From positions 270,554-334,553 of the forward strand of contig BMWJ01000008.1 of NCBI GenBank assembly GCA_014651175.1: a DNA stretch of 64,000 bases. Reading direction: 5' to 3'. A program made the translations under genes and the position numbers. This stretch comes from Streptomyces clavifer. Lineage in GTDB: Bacteria; Actinomycetota; Actinomycetes; Streptomycetales; Streptomycetaceae. Below the pieces are notes generated by a model. It was not told the origin of the DNA. It worked only from the letters and a program-made list of their open reading frames with translations, and did no database searches. Within the stretch, counting starts at the first letter, position 1. The number at the start of each line of letters is the position of its first letter. Below are positions 53,489-62,531 of the stretch, one piece after another.

Positions 53489-54856
53489 GTGGTTGCTGAC
53501 CTGTCTCAGCTCGTCAAGGCGTACGACGTGCGTGGAGTCGTGCCCGACCAGTGGGACGAGCCGATGGCCGAGCTGTTCGGCGCAGCCTTCGTCCAGGTCA
53601 CCGACGCGGACGCGATCGTTGTGGGCCACGACATGCGGCCCTCGTCGCCCGGCCTGGCCCGGGCCTTCGCCCGCGGTGCCACGGCACGGGGCGCCGACGT
53701 CACGCTGATCGGGCTCTGCTCGACGGACCAGCTGTACTACGCCTCGGGGGCACTGGACCTGCCCGGTGCGATGTTCACGGCCTCGCACAACCCGGCCCGG
53801 TACAACGGCATCAAGATGTGCCGCGCCGGAGCGGCACCCGTCGGCCAGGACACCGGCCTGTCGGAGATCCGCACCCTGGTCGAGCAGTGGTCGGAGCACG
53901 GCGCCCCGGCCACGACCGCCACCACACCCGGCACGGTCACCGAACGCGAGACGCTCTCCGACTACGCCGCGCACCTGCTGGGCCTCGTCGAACTCTCGGG
54001 TATCCGTCCCCTCAAGGTCGTCGTGGACGCGGGCAACGGCATGGGCGGCCACACCGTCCCCACCGTCTTCGCCGGTCTCCCGCTCGACCTCGTCCCCCTG
54101 TACTTCGAGCTGGACGGCACCTTCCCGAACCACGAGGCGAACCCCCTCGACCCGAAGAACATCGTCGACCTGCAGGCCCGTGTCCTCGCCGAGGGTGCCG
54201 ACCTCGGCCTCGCCTTCGACGGCGACGCGGACCGCTGCTTCGTCGTCGACGAGCGGGGCGCCGGGGTGTCCCCGTCCGCGATCACGGCGCTGGTCGCCGC
54301 CCGGGAGCTCGCCCGCAACGGCGGCAAGGGCACCGTCATCCACAACCTGATCACCTCGTGGTCGGTCCCCGAGGTCGTCCGCGAGAACGGCGGAACCCCC
54401 GTCCGCACCCGCGTCGGCCACTCCTTCATCAAGGCGGAGATGGCCGAGCACGGCGCGATCTTCGGCGGCGAGCACTCCGCGCACTACTACTTCCGCGACT
54501 TCTGGAACGCCGACACCGGCATGCTCGCCGCCCTGCACGTCCTGGCGGCGCTCGGCGGCCAGGAGGGCCCGCTCTCCGGACTCGTCGACCAGTACGACCG
54601 CTACGCGAGCTCCGGAGAGATCAACTCCACCGTCGCCGACCAGGCGGAGAGGCTCGCGGCGATCAGGACGGCGTACGGGAGCCGCGACGACGTCACCCTC
54701 GACGGGCTCGACGGCCTCACGGCGACCGGCGACGACTGGTGGTTCAACCTCCGGGCCTCCAACACCGAGCCGCTCCTGCGCCTGAACGTCGAGGCCCGCG
54801 ACGAGAAGACGATGACGGCGGTACGGGACGAGGTCCTGGCCGTGGTCCGCGCGTAG
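53489..54856 (+). CDS. manB: Phosphomannomutase/phosphoglucomutase
   Basis: 455-aa alpha-D-phosphohexomutase that interconverts mannose-6-phosphate and mannose-1-phosphate. The phosphoserine loop is FTASHNPARYNGIK (Ser in TASHNP), the metal loop FDGDADRC, the sugar loop GEHSAHYYF, and the phosphate-binding end RASNTEPLLRLNVEA. GTG 53489 has a perfect AGGAGG. With manA downstream and the pyrophosphorylase at 40513 it completes the route to GDP-mannose used in glycosylation. Phosphoglucomutase activity is also possible. Confidence 0.93.
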   Translation: MVADLSQLVKAYDVRGVVPDQWDEPMAELFGAAFVQVTDADAIVVGHDMRPSSPGLARAFARGATARGADVTLIGLCSTDQLYYASGALDLPGAMFTASHNPARYNGIKMCRAGAAPVGQDTGLSEIRTLVEQWSEHGAPATTATTPGTVTERETLSDYAAHLLGLVELSGIRPLKVVVDAGNGMGGHTVPTVFAGLPLDLVPLYFELDGTFPNHEANPLDPKNIVDLQARVLAEGADLGLAFDGDADRCFVVDERGAGVSPSAITALVAARELARNGGKGTVIHNLITSWSVPEVVRENGGTPVRTRVGHSFIKAEMAEHGAIFGGEHSAHYYFRDFWNADTGMLAALHVLAALGGQEGPLSGLVDQYDRYASSGEINSTVADQAERLAAIRTAYGSRDDVTLDGLDGLTATGDDWWFNLRASNTEPLLRLNVEARDEKTMTAVRDEVLAVVRA

Positions 54857-55135
54857 GCGCCGGTTACGGGCCGGGGCGTACACGAGGGCGGTACGGGCCG
54901 GGGGCTTCGTGCCGTGCCCGGTAGGGGCAGGGGCGTCGCGCCGGGTGCCGGTGGTGGCGTCCACCGCGGGCGCCGACTGGTGGTGTCCGCCGCGGGTACC
55001 GGCACTTACACCGCCGGACAGGGCCCGCCGGGCCGCGTCCCCGTCGGCCCGGCGGTAGGCTGACGACGCCCCAGCGGCGCGGACCCCGACCGGGCCGCAC
55101 CTGATCCTTACCGCATGCTCGAAGGGACCCACCCC

Positions 55136-55318
55136 ATGCCGCTCGAAGCCGGCCTCCTGGAGATCCTCGCCTGCCCGGCCTGCCACGCAGGGCTCGACGA
55201 CCGGTCCGCGGCCGAAAGCCCCGAGCTGGTCTGCACCGGCACGGACTGCGGTCTGGCCTACCCGGTACGGGACGGCATCCCGGTGCTCCTCGTCGACGAG
55301 GCCCGCCGCCCCGCATAA
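55136..55318 (+). CDS. Trm112-family protein
   Basis: 60-aa protein beginning [22 protein letters not shown], with a CPxC pair and a second CxxxxxC ([21 protein letters not shown]), the zinc-ribbon layout of Trm112-like proteins. These serve as small partners of methyltransferases; in bacteria the role is less clear. ATG 55136 has GAAGGG upstream; the in-frame ATG 55115 spans that site. Lies between manB and the SIS gene, 64 bases before the latter. Confidence 0.85.
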   Translation: MPLEAGLLEILACPACHAGLDDRSAAESPELVCTGTDCGLAYPVRDGIPVLLVDEARRPA

Positions 55319-55382
55319 GAACGGGACGCGCGCACCCCGCGTCCCGCACCCTGATCAGCACGGTGATCGGAGGCCCACCGCC

Positions 55383-56519
55383 ATGCTCGACGAGTCGTTG
55401 CTCGACGCCCCGGAAGCCCTGGCCCGAGCCGACCGGCGCGGCCTGCTCCGCGGCGCAGCCGAGGCCGGGGCCCGCGTACGCACCGCTGCCCGGCACGCCG
55501 CCGAGGCGGGCATCGGCGGTCTGGCCCCCGAGGGCCGGCCACGCGCCGTCCTCGTCGCCGGGCCCGGTACCGCCGCATCCGGCGTCGCCGACCTGATCGG
55601 CGCCCTCGCGGGTGCCGCCGCGCCCGTCATCCCGATCCGCCCCACCGGGGTCGCGGCAGCCGCCGGAGCCCTTCGCTGGGCGCTGCCCGGATGGGCCGGA
55701 TCCGTCGACCTGCTGCTCATCGTCACGGCCGACGGCTCCGAGCCGGGGCTCTCCCTGCTCGCCGAGCAGGCGTACCGCCGAGGCTGCACGGTCGTCGCCG
55801 TCGCCCCCGTCCGCTCGCCGCTGCGCGAGGCCGTCGACGGCGTCCACGGACTCTTCGTACCGATGGCCGCCGCCCCGCACGGTGAGTACGACGCCGAGAC
55901 CTCGGCCGCGGGCCCCGGCACGCTCTGGTCCCTGCTCACCCCGCTGCTGGCCCTGCTGGACCGGATGGGCCTGGTCGACGCGCCCCCCGAGGTGCTGTCG
56001 AAGGTCGCCGACCGTCTCGACCGCACCGCGGAGCGCTGCGGTCCGGCCATCGCCACGTACAGCAACCCGGCCAAGACCCTCGCCGCCGAGCTCGCCGACA
56101 GCCTGCCCCTCGTCTGGACGGAGGGCGATGCCACCGGTCCGGTCGGGCGGCGTTTCGCAGCCGTGCTGGCCGAGCTCGCCGGCCGCCCCGCCCTCGTGAA
56201 GGAGCTCCCCGAGGCGTTGCCCTCCCACGGGACGCTGCTCGCCGGTGCGTTCGCCGCGGGGGCCGACCCCGACGACTTCTTCCGCGACCGGGTGGACGAG
56301 CCCGAAGCGATGCGGGCCCGCGTGGTCCTGCTCCGTGACCGGCCCGCCGGCGGTCTCACCGCGGGGCCGGCCGCCCGCGAGCTGGCCCTCAGCCACGACA
56401 CGGCCATCAGCGAGCTCGAACCCGAGGAGGGCGGCGAGCTCGAAGCGCTCGCCGAGCTCCTCGCGGTCACCGACTTCGCCGCCGTCTACCTGTCCCTGGC
56501 CGCAGACAACCGGGAGTGA
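55383..56519 (+). CDS. SIS-domain protein, bifunctional PGI/PMI-like
   Basis: 378-aa protein with tandem sugar-isomerase (SIS) folds related to phosphoglucose/phosphomannose isomerases. PRAVLVAGPGTAASGVADLIGALAG and VDLLLIVTADGSEPGLSLLAEQAYRRGCTVVAV are the first SIS domain, with Asp-Gly-Ser where typical enzymes have SGxT. The second half includes LPLVWTEGDATGPVGRRFAAVLAELAGRPALVKELPEA. The gene between manB and manA is conserved (Rv3256c). It may be an isomerase or a regulatory or assembly partner; the altered loop makes activity uncertain. GGAGG site upstream. Confidence 0.83.
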   Translation: MLDESLLDAPEALARADRRGLLRGAAEAGARVRTAARHAAEAGIGGLAPEGRPRAVLVAGPGTAASGVADLIGALAGAAAPVIPIRPTGVAAAAGALRWALPGWAGSVDLLLIVTADGSEPGLSLLAEQAYRRGCTVVAVAPVRSPLREAVDGVHGLFVPMAAAPHGEYDAETSAAGPGTLWSLLTPLLALLDRMGLVDAPPEVLSKVADRLDRTAERCGPAIATYSNPAKTLAAELADSLPLVWTEGDATGPVGRRFAAVLAELAGRPALVKELPEALPSHGTLLAGAFAAGADPDDFFRDRVDEPEAMRARVVLLRDRPAGGLTAGPAARELALSHDTAISELEPEEGGELEALAELLAVTDFAAVYLSLAADNRE

Positions 56520-56613
56520 CGGCCGCACTTCCCGCGCCGTTTCCTCTCCCGTTCCCCCAGCCTGTTTCCCTGTCCGGCAGACCGCCGCGCGCATCCCACG
56601 AGGACGAACTTCC

Positions 56614-57843
56614 ATGGACCGGCTCTCCAACACCGTGCGCCCCTACGCCTGGGGCTCCACCACGGCCATCCCCGAGCTGCTCGGCGTCGCCCCCACCGGC
56701 GAACCGCAGGCCGAGATGTGGATGGGAGCCCACCCGGGAGCCCCCTCCCGCGTCACCCGCCCCACGGCCGCCGGGGCCGGCGGGCCCGGCACCGGCGCCT
56801 CCGCGGGCCGTGACGTCGCGGACCACGACGTCGCCGAGCAGTCCCTCACCGAGGTCATCGCGGCGGACCCCGAACGCGAACTGGGCCCGGCGGCCGTACG
56901 CGTCTTCGGCCCCCGCCTCCCCTTCCTGCTCAAGCTCCTCGCGGCAGGAGCCCCGCTCTCGCTCCAGGTCCACCCCGACCTCGTACAGGCACAGCAGGGG
57001 TACGCGGACGAGGAGAGGCGTGGCGTCCCGATCGACGCGCCCCGGCGCACGTACAAGGACGCCAACCACAAACCCGAGCTGATCTGTGCGCTCACTCCGT
57101 TCGACGGCCTGTGCGGCTTCCGCAGGCCCGCCGAGGCGGCCGACGCCATGGCCGCCCTGGGTGTCGACTCCCTGAAGCCGTACGTGGACCTGCTCCGCGC
57201 CCGTCCCGAGGACGCGGCCCTGCGCGAGGTGCTCACGGCGATCCTCACGGCCGACCCTGCCGAGATGGCCGACACGGTCGACGAGGCGGCCGAGGCCGCC
57301 GAGCGGCTCGGTGGCGCCCATGCCCCGTACGCGCGGATCGCGCACCACTACCCCGGCGACCCCGGTGTCATCGCGGCCATGCTGCTGAACTACGTACAAC
57401 TGCAGCCCGGCGAGGCCATGTACCTCGGGTCGGGAGTGCCGCACGCCTACCTCGGCGGCCTCGGCGTCGAGATCATGGCCAACTCCGACAACGTGCTCCG
57501 CTGCGGGCTGACCCCCAAGCACGTCGACGTTCCGGAACTGCTGCGCATCGTCCGCTTCGAGGCCACCGAGCCCGGCATTCTGCGGCCCGAGGCCTCGCCC
57601 ACCGGCGAAGAGGTCTACGAGACGCCGGTCGACGAATTCCGGCTGTCGCGCTACGTCCTGGCGGCCGGCGGGACACCTGTCGACCTGACGACGGACACCC
57701 CGCAGATCCTTCTCTGCACGGCCGGTGCCCCCCGCGCGGGCGAATTCACCCTCGCGCCGGGCGAATCCGTGTTCGTCCCGGCGGACGAATCGGTCGAAGT
57801 GGCAGGTACGGGAACGCTCTTCCGCTCCACCGTGGTGGTCTGA
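56614..57843 (+). CDS. manA: Mannose-6-phosphate isomerase, class I
   Basis: 409-aa cupin-type zinc isomerase that converts fructose-6-phosphate to mannose-6-phosphate. MDRLSNTVRPYAWGSTTAIPELLG and AEMWMGAHPGAPS open the protein; LSLQVHPD and NHKPELICALTPFDGLCGF carry zinc ligands (Gln, His, Glu), and GVPHAYLGGLGVEIMANSDNVLRCGLTPKHVD is the type I PMI signature. An insertion rich in Ala/Gly/Thr lies near residues 50-75. ATG 56614 has GAGGA upstream. It feeds manB and GDP-mannose synthesis. Confidence 0.94.
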   Translation: MDRLSNTVRPYAWGSTTAIPELLGVAPTGEPQAEMWMGAHPGAPSRVTRPTAAGAGGPGTGASAGRDVADHDVAEQSLTEVIAADPERELGPAAVRVFGPRLPFLLKLLAAGAPLSLQVHPDLVQAQQGYADEERRGVPIDAPRRTYKDANHKPELICALTPFDGLCGFRRPAEAADAMAALGVDSLKPYVDLLRARPEDAALREVLTAILTADPAEMADTVDEAAEAAERLGGAHAPYARIAHHYPGDPGVIAAMLLNYVQLQPGEAMYLGSGVPHAYLGGLGVEIMANSDNVLRCGLTPKHVDVPELLRIVRFEATEPGILRPEASPTGEEVYETPVDEFRLSRYVLAAGGTPVDLTTDTPQILLCTAGAPRAGEFTLAPGESVFVPADESVEVAGTGTLFRSTVVV

Positions 57844-57930
57844 CGTACTGTCCGCGCAATCGGCTGCAACAATGTCCGGCCGTACCGCGGCGCAGTGCCG
57901 CAGCACCGAGGGAAGGGACACCAGGCACCC

Positions 57931-58923
57931 ATGAGCGCGTCGGGCGGAACCAAGGCGATCGTGGCGGCACTCGCCGCCAACCTCGCCATCGCAGTGGCCA
58001 AATTCGTGGCGTTCCTCTTCAGTGGCTCGTCATCGATGCTCGCGGAGAGCGTCCACTCGCTCGCGGACTCCGGAAACCAGGGACTCCTGCTGCTCGGCGG
58101 CAAGAAGGCCCAGCGCGAAGCGACCCCCCAGCACCCGTTCGGCTACGGGCGCGAGCGCTACATCTACGCGTTCCTCGTCTCCATCGTGCTGTTCTCCGTC
58201 GGCGGCATGTTCGCGATCTACGAGGGCTACGAGAAGATCAAGGACCCGCACCAGATCGAGGCCTGGTACTGGCCGGTCGGCGTGCTGGTCTTCGCGATCA
58301 TTGCCGAGAGCTTCTCGTTCCGCACGGCGATCGTCGAGTCCAACCTGACCCGCGGCAAGCTCTCCTGGACGCAGTTCGTCCGCCGTGCCAAAGCGCCCGA
58401 GCTGCCCGTCGTCCTCCTCGAGGACCTCGGTGCGCTCGTCGGTCTGATCCTGGCTCTCGCGGGCGTCGGTCTGGCCCTGGGCACCGGGAACGGCGTGTGG
58501 GACGGCATCGGCACCCTCTGCATCGGCATCCTGCTGATCGTCATCGCGATCGTCCTCGCCGCGGAGACGAAGTCGCTGCTGCTCGGTGAGGCGGCCGGTA
58601 TCGAGGACGTCGAGAAGATCCGGGCAGCGGTGGTCGACGGCGACACCGTCACCCGCGTCATCCACATGCGCACGCTCCACCTCGGCCCGGAGGAACTGCT
58701 CGTGGCGGCCAAGATCGCGGTGCGTGCCGAGGAGTCCGCGGCCGAGGTCGCGGAAGCGATCAACGCCGCGGAGAACCGGATCCGTGACGCCGTGCCGATC
58801 GCCCGGGTCATCTACCTGGAGCCGGACATCTACGACGAGGCCGCCGCCGAGGCAGGCACCAACCCGGGCAAGGCTCCGGGCGGCACCACGCCTCCCGAGG
58901 CAGCGGCAGGATCCGGCCACTGA
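57931..58923 (+). CDS. Cation diffusion facilitator (CDF) metal exporter
   Basis: 330-aa divalent-metal/proton antiporter. It has six TM helices (starting IVAALAANLAIAVAKFVAFLFSG); helix 2 has SMLAESVHSLADSGNQ, with the metal-binding residues placed as S/E..D, and helix 5 has LEDLGALVGLILALAGVGLA. A cytoplasmic C-terminal domain follows (about 215-300, KIRAAVVDGDTVTRVIHMRTLHLGPEELLVAAKIAV), then a low-complexity tail. The metal could be Zn, Co, Fe or Mn; the sequence does not decide. It lies between manA and ahcY, 87 bases after manA. Confidence 0.9.
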   Translation: MSASGGTKAIVAALAANLAIAVAKFVAFLFSGSSSMLAESVHSLADSGNQGLLLLGGKKAQREATPQHPFGYGRERYIYAFLVSIVLFSVGGMFAIYEGYEKIKDPHQIEAWYWPVGVLVFAIIAESFSFRTAIVESNLTRGKLSWTQFVRRAKAPELPVVLLEDLGALVGLILALAGVGLALGTGNGVWDGIGTLCIGILLIVIAIVLAAETKSLLLGEAAGIEDVEKIRAAVVDGDTVTRVIHMRTLHLGPEELLVAAKIAVRAEESAAEVAEAINAAENRIRDAVPIARVIYLEPDIYDEAAAEAGTNPGKAPGGTTPPEAAAGSGH

Positions 58924-58940
58924 CCTGCTGAGGACCGGCC

Positions 58941-59001
58941 CCGAACGGCCCCGTGAGCGACCCGGATGCCCGGACGGGCTGGGGCTCACTGGGCCGTTCG
59001 G
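58941..59001. terminator. Compound hairpin after the CDF gene
   Basis: CCGAACGGCCC pairs with GGGCCGTTCGG and, inside it, TGAGC with GCTCA, enclosing a GC-rich CCCG/CGGG stem. It lies 18 bases after the CDF stop and just before the candidate ahcY promoter element TAGATT (59013-59018). Confidence 0.55.
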
Positions 59002-59183
59002 TGTAGATTCGTCGGAGTACCAGACGTCGCTGCTGATGGCGGTCGATCGGCTCGCAGGTGCGGGCCGGCCGAGGGAGAGAGGGCCTCCGACGGACTGCAC
59101 TGCGATGGCCCGGGCATTCCTGTGCCCGCTCCGCCGCAGAGCCAGCCATCCCACCCTCGACCCATCACGAGGAGCAGCCCGTT

Positions 59184-60641
59184 ATGACGACGGCCGCCAA
59201 TCGCCAGGACTTCAAGGTCGCCGACCTCTCCCTCGCCCCCTTCGGGCGCAAGGAGATCACCCTCGCCGAGCACGAGATGCCCGGCCTGATGTCGATCCGC
59301 AAGGAGTACGCCGCCACGCAGCCGCTGGCCGGCGCCCGCGTCACCGGCTCGCTGCACATGACGGTGCAGACGGCGGTGCTCATCGAGACCCTCGTCGCTC
59401 TGGGCGCCGATGTCCGCTGGGCCTCCTGCAACATCTTCTCCACCCAGGACCACGCGGCCGCCGCCATCGCCGTCGGCCCGAACGGCACCCCCGACGCCCC
59501 CGCCGGCGTCCCGGTCTTCGCCTGGAAGGGCGAGACCCTGGAGGAGTACTGGTGGTGCACGGAGCAGGCACTGACCTGGCCGAACACCCCCACCGGCGGC
59601 CCGAACATGATCCTCGACGACGGTGGTGACGCCACCCTCCTCGTCCACAAGGGCGTCGAGTTCGAGAAGGCGGGCGCGGCCCCGGACCCGTCGACCGCGG
59701 ACAGCGAGGAGTACGCGTACATCCTCACCCTGCTGAACCGCACCCTCGGCGAGGCCCCGCAGAAGTGGACGCAGCTGGCGTCCGAGATCCGCGGCGTCAC
59801 CGAGGAGACCACGACCGGTGTGCACCGGCTGTACGAGATGCACCGCGACGGCACCCTCCTGTTCCCGGCGATCAACGTCAACGACGCCGTCACCAAGTCG
59901 AAGTTCGACAACAAGTACGGCTGCCGCCACTCGCTGATCGACGGCATCAACCGCGCCACCGACGTCCTGATCGGCGGCAAGACCGCCGTCGTCTGCGGCT
60001 ACGGCGACGTCGGCAAGGGCTGTGCGGAGTCCCTCCGAGGCCAGGGTGCCCGGGTGATCATCACCGAGATCGACCCGATCTGCGCCCTGCAGGCCGCGAT
60101 GGACGGCTACCAGGTCGCCACGCTCGACGACGTCGTGGAGACCGCCGACATCTTCGTCACCACGACGGGCAACAAGGACATCATCATGGCCGGTGACATG
60201 GCCCGGATGAAGCACCAGGCCATCGTCGGGAACATCGGTCACTTCGACAACGAGATCGACATGGCCGGCCTGGCCAGGATCGACGGCATCGTCAAGGACG
60301 AGGTCAAGCCGCAGGTCCACACCTGGACGTTCGCCGACGGCAAGGTCCTGATCGTGCTGTCCGAGGGCCGCCTGCTGAACCTGGGCAACGCCACCGGTCA
60401 CCCCTCGTTCGTCATGTCCAACTCGTTCGCGGACCAGACCCTGGCCCAGATCGAGCTGTTCACGAAGCCCGAGGCGTACCCGACCGATGTCTACGTGCTG
60501 CCCAAGCACCTGGACGAGAAGGTCGCCCGCCTGCACCTCGACGCGCTGGGTGTCAGGCTCACGACCCTGCGTCCCGAGCAGGCCGACTACATCGGTGTCC
60601 CCGTCGAGGGCCCGTACAAGTCCGACCTCTACCGCTACTGA
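59184..60641 (+). CDS. ahcY: S-adenosyl-L-homocysteine hydrolase
   Basis: 485-aa NAD-dependent enzyme that cleaves S-adenosylhomocysteine to adenosine and homocysteine, clearing the inhibitory product of methylations. [11 protein letters not shown]-type sequence appears as [16 protein letters not shown], with [37 protein letters not shown], the NAD fold [23 protein letters not shown], and the C-terminal [18 protein letters not shown]. The long insertion near 130-170 is normal for this class. ATG 59184 has GAGGAG. The gene order with the man genes matches M. tuberculosis sahH (Rv3248c). Confidence 0.97.
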   Translation: MTTAANRQDFKVADLSLAPFGRKEITLAEHEMPGLMSIRKEYAATQPLAGARVTGSLHMTVQTAVLIETLVALGADVRWASCNIFSTQDHAAAAIAVGPNGTPDAPAGVPVFAWKGETLEEYWWCTEQALTWPNTPTGGPNMILDDGGDATLLVHKGVEFEKAGAAPDPSTADSEEYAYILTLLNRTLGEAPQKWTQLASEIRGVTEETTTGVHRLYEMHRDGTLLFPAINVNDAVTKSKFDNKYGCRHSLIDGINRATDVLIGGKTAVVCGYGDVGKGCAESLRGQGARVIITEIDPICALQAAMDGYQVATLDDVVETADIFVTTTGNKDIIMAGDMARMKHQAIVGNIGHFDNEIDMAGLARIDGIVKDEVKPQVHTWTFADGKVLIVLSEGRLLNLGNATGHPSFVMSNSFADQTLAQIELFTKPEAYPTDVYVLPKHLDEKVARLHLDALGVRLTTLRPEQADYIGVPVEGPYKSDLYRY

Positions 60642-60689
60642 GCAGTCCGCCGGCCGCCGGCCGGAGGACCCCCAGCAGCAGTACGAGCG

Positions 60690-60720
60690 CAGGCCCCCGC
60701 ACCCCCGTGGCGGGGGCCTG
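60690..60720 (+). terminator. Terminator after ahcY
   Basis: An 11-bp perfect stem (CAGGCCCCCGC) with a 9-nt loop, 48 bases after the stop. Confidence 0.65.
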
Positions 60721-60763
60721 TCCCGTACCGCACCCGCACAGCCCGAGGAACCCGAAGGACCCC

Positions 60764-61381
60764 ATGCCCCGCGGCCGTTATTCGCTCCACGATCTCCACG
60801 ACCACACCCCCCTCGGCGAAGAACACTTCCACTGCGCCCCGGGGCCCTCCGGCTGGCGCTACGTCTCGCAGACCACGGCCCCCTCCGGCACACACCTGGG
60901 CTCCGTCGACCTGGCCCTGGACGAACTCGGCCGCCCCATCCGCCTCGAACTGCACGCATCGAGCTGGCAGATCCGCGGCGCCGCCCTCGACGGAGTCACC
61001 TGGGTGCGGACCGATCCGACGGGTGCTCACGCCACCGAAGGCAATGTCCGCGCCCATTCCTTCTCCGGCACGTCCCCCGCTTTCCTCGTCTCCACCGCCC
61101 GGCTCCTGCGCCTCACCCCCGATTCCCCCGCGACCCGGGTCCGTCTGGTCACCTTCACGGACCCGGTCCTCGCGCCCCGAACCGTCGACCAGTCCTGGGC
61201 CCTGGTGAACAGTGAAGCGCACGCCACTGACAACGGCCCTCTGATCGTGGACGAATACCAGGTCAACGCCCTGGACACCGGCGAACAGCACGCGGTGCAC
61301 CTGGCCGGGGACGTGGTCCTGGCCGCTCCCGGCATCGAGCTGGAGCACCTGGAGTCACCGCCCTCGCCCCCGCCTCACTAG
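60764..61381 (+). CDS. Uncharacterised protein, putative sugar/lipid-binding beta fold
   Basis: 205-aa cytosolic-looking protein I do not recognise. It is rich in alternating hydrophobic segments (GWRYVSQTTAPSGTHLGSVDLALDELGRPIRLELHASSWQIRGAALDGVTWV) and looks all-beta. No signal peptide, TM helix or catalytic motif is visible. ATG 60764 has GAAGGA. It follows the ahcY terminator and converges with the RDD gene, the two stop codons overlapping by 3-4 bases. Conservation next to ahcY in other Streptomyces would test whether it is linked to methyl-cycle functions. Confidence 0.7.
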   Translation: MPRGRYSLHDLHDHTPLGEEHFHCAPGPSGWRYVSQTTAPSGTHLGSVDLALDELGRPIRLELHASSWQIRGAALDGVTWVRTDPTGAHATEGNVRAHSFSGTSPAFLVSTARLLRLTPDSPATRVRLVTFTDPVLAPRTVDQSWALVNSEAHATDNGPLIVDEYQVNALDTGEQHAVHLAGDVVLAAPGIELEHLESPPSPPPH

Positions 61382-62412
61382 GCAGGGGGAGCGAACCCGG
61401 TGGTGCGCGGCCCCTCGAGGCCTCCCGCTCCTCCTGTTCCTTCCGCCGGCGCCGTACCGGCACGGGGAGGGGCGGTCACCGGCGGGGCCGGAGCGGTGTG
61501 CGGCACGTCGTCCCCGGCCGGCCGGACGTCCCACGGCGAGGCTGCGCGCGGGCCACCGGTCGGCCCACCGGGCAGCGGCAGACCTCCGGGCCGGGCCGGC
61601 CCCGACGGGGTTCCGACCGGGGAGGCCACGGGCACCGGCGTCCGAGGCGGGTGGTTCAGGCGGGCGGCCGAGGCCACCCGCCTGACGTCCCTCGCCTGCC
61701 GCTCGTTCACCACCGCCGCCAGGTACGCGGCAGCCGGCACACCCTGAGGCACGGGAACGCCGGTACGGGCGGCGAGGTCTCCGGACAGCCGCTCGGCGAT
61801 CGACCGGCCCACTGCGGCGTCGAGCTGGTGCATGCGGGTCAGGTACTGGCGGATCGCCAGCCAGAGATCGTCCGGCACCGCCGAAAGGTCGAGTGGTGCG
61901 AAGCGCCCCACCAGCCAGGGAGGCGGCGGCGGCACGGCGACGGCCCGCCCGGTCGGTACCCGCTCACGCACGACGAGGGTTCCCGCGAACACGTCGCCGA
62001 TGCGTCGGCCCCGGGCCGACACCAGGGAAGCGGTACAGGCCACGACGCCGAACGTCCCCAGGATCTCGACCACGCCCATGGACCCCCGCACCAGCGCGTG
62101 CCGGAACCGGATGGGCCCGCCGTCGTCCCGCACCACGCGAAGTCCGCAGGCCAGCTTTCCCAGGGAACGGCCCTGGCTCAGTGTCTCGACGGCGATCGGC
62201 CCGCCGACCAGCACAAGAAGGAAGGTCGCGACAGCGATCGCGGCACTCGCCGCCTCGTCGAGGCTCACGGTCGCCACAGCCAGACCAATGGATATGAGAA
62301 CAAAAACCGTCAGGACGACCGCAAGATCGATGGCGATCGCCAATGCCCGGCTCGGCAGCCTCGCCGGCTGCAACCCCAGTACGACCGCATCCCCGGTCAC
62401 GAGCTCATTCAT
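61378..62412 (-). CDS. RDD-family membrane protein
   Basis: 344-aa protein. The RDD domain (about 10-150) contains LPSRALAIAIDLAVVLTVFVLISIGLAV (the R...D of the first helix), a second helix (SAAIAVATFLLVLVGGPIAVETL), SLGKLACGLRVVRDDGGPIRFRHALVR, and RGRRIGDVFAGTLVVRERVP with the conserved D. The C-terminal ~190 residues are cytosolic and Pro/Ala-rich. RDD proteins may move ions or solutes. It is divergent from a SpoIIM-like gene, a pair that recurs in actinobacteria. ATG 62412 follows GAAGGG; the frame continues to 62511. Confidence 0.87.
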   Translation of the reverse strand: MNELVTGDAVVLGLQPARLPSRALAIAIDLAVVLTVFVLISIGLAVATVSLDEAASAAIAVATFLLVLVGGPIAVETLSQGRSLGKLACGLRVVRDDGGPIRFRHALVRGSMGVVEILGTFGVVACTASLVSARGRRIGDVFAGTLVVRERVPTGRAVAVPPPPPWLVGRFAPLDLSAVPDDLWLAIRQYLTRMHQLDAAVGRSIAERLSGDLAARTGVPVPQGVPAAAYLAAVVNERQARDVRRVASAARLNHPPRTPVPVASPVGTPSGPARPGGLPLPGGPTGGPRAASPWDVRPAGDDVPHTAPAPPVTAPPRAGTAPAEGTGGAGGLEGPRTTGFAPPA

Positions 62413-62531
62413 CGCCGCCCACCCTTCGCCGCCCTTCCCTGCCCCTCGGGCCCACAGTCTGCCAAGCTGGCCCGCAGCGCGCCGCCGCAGTACGGACCCG
62501 TACGCACCCATGCCTGGAGCAGCAGCCGACC

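Noticed and set aside
59020-59183. SAH riboswitch upstream of ahcY
   Set aside because: The conserved CCGAGGAGCGCUGC and AGGCUCGG blocks are not present in order.
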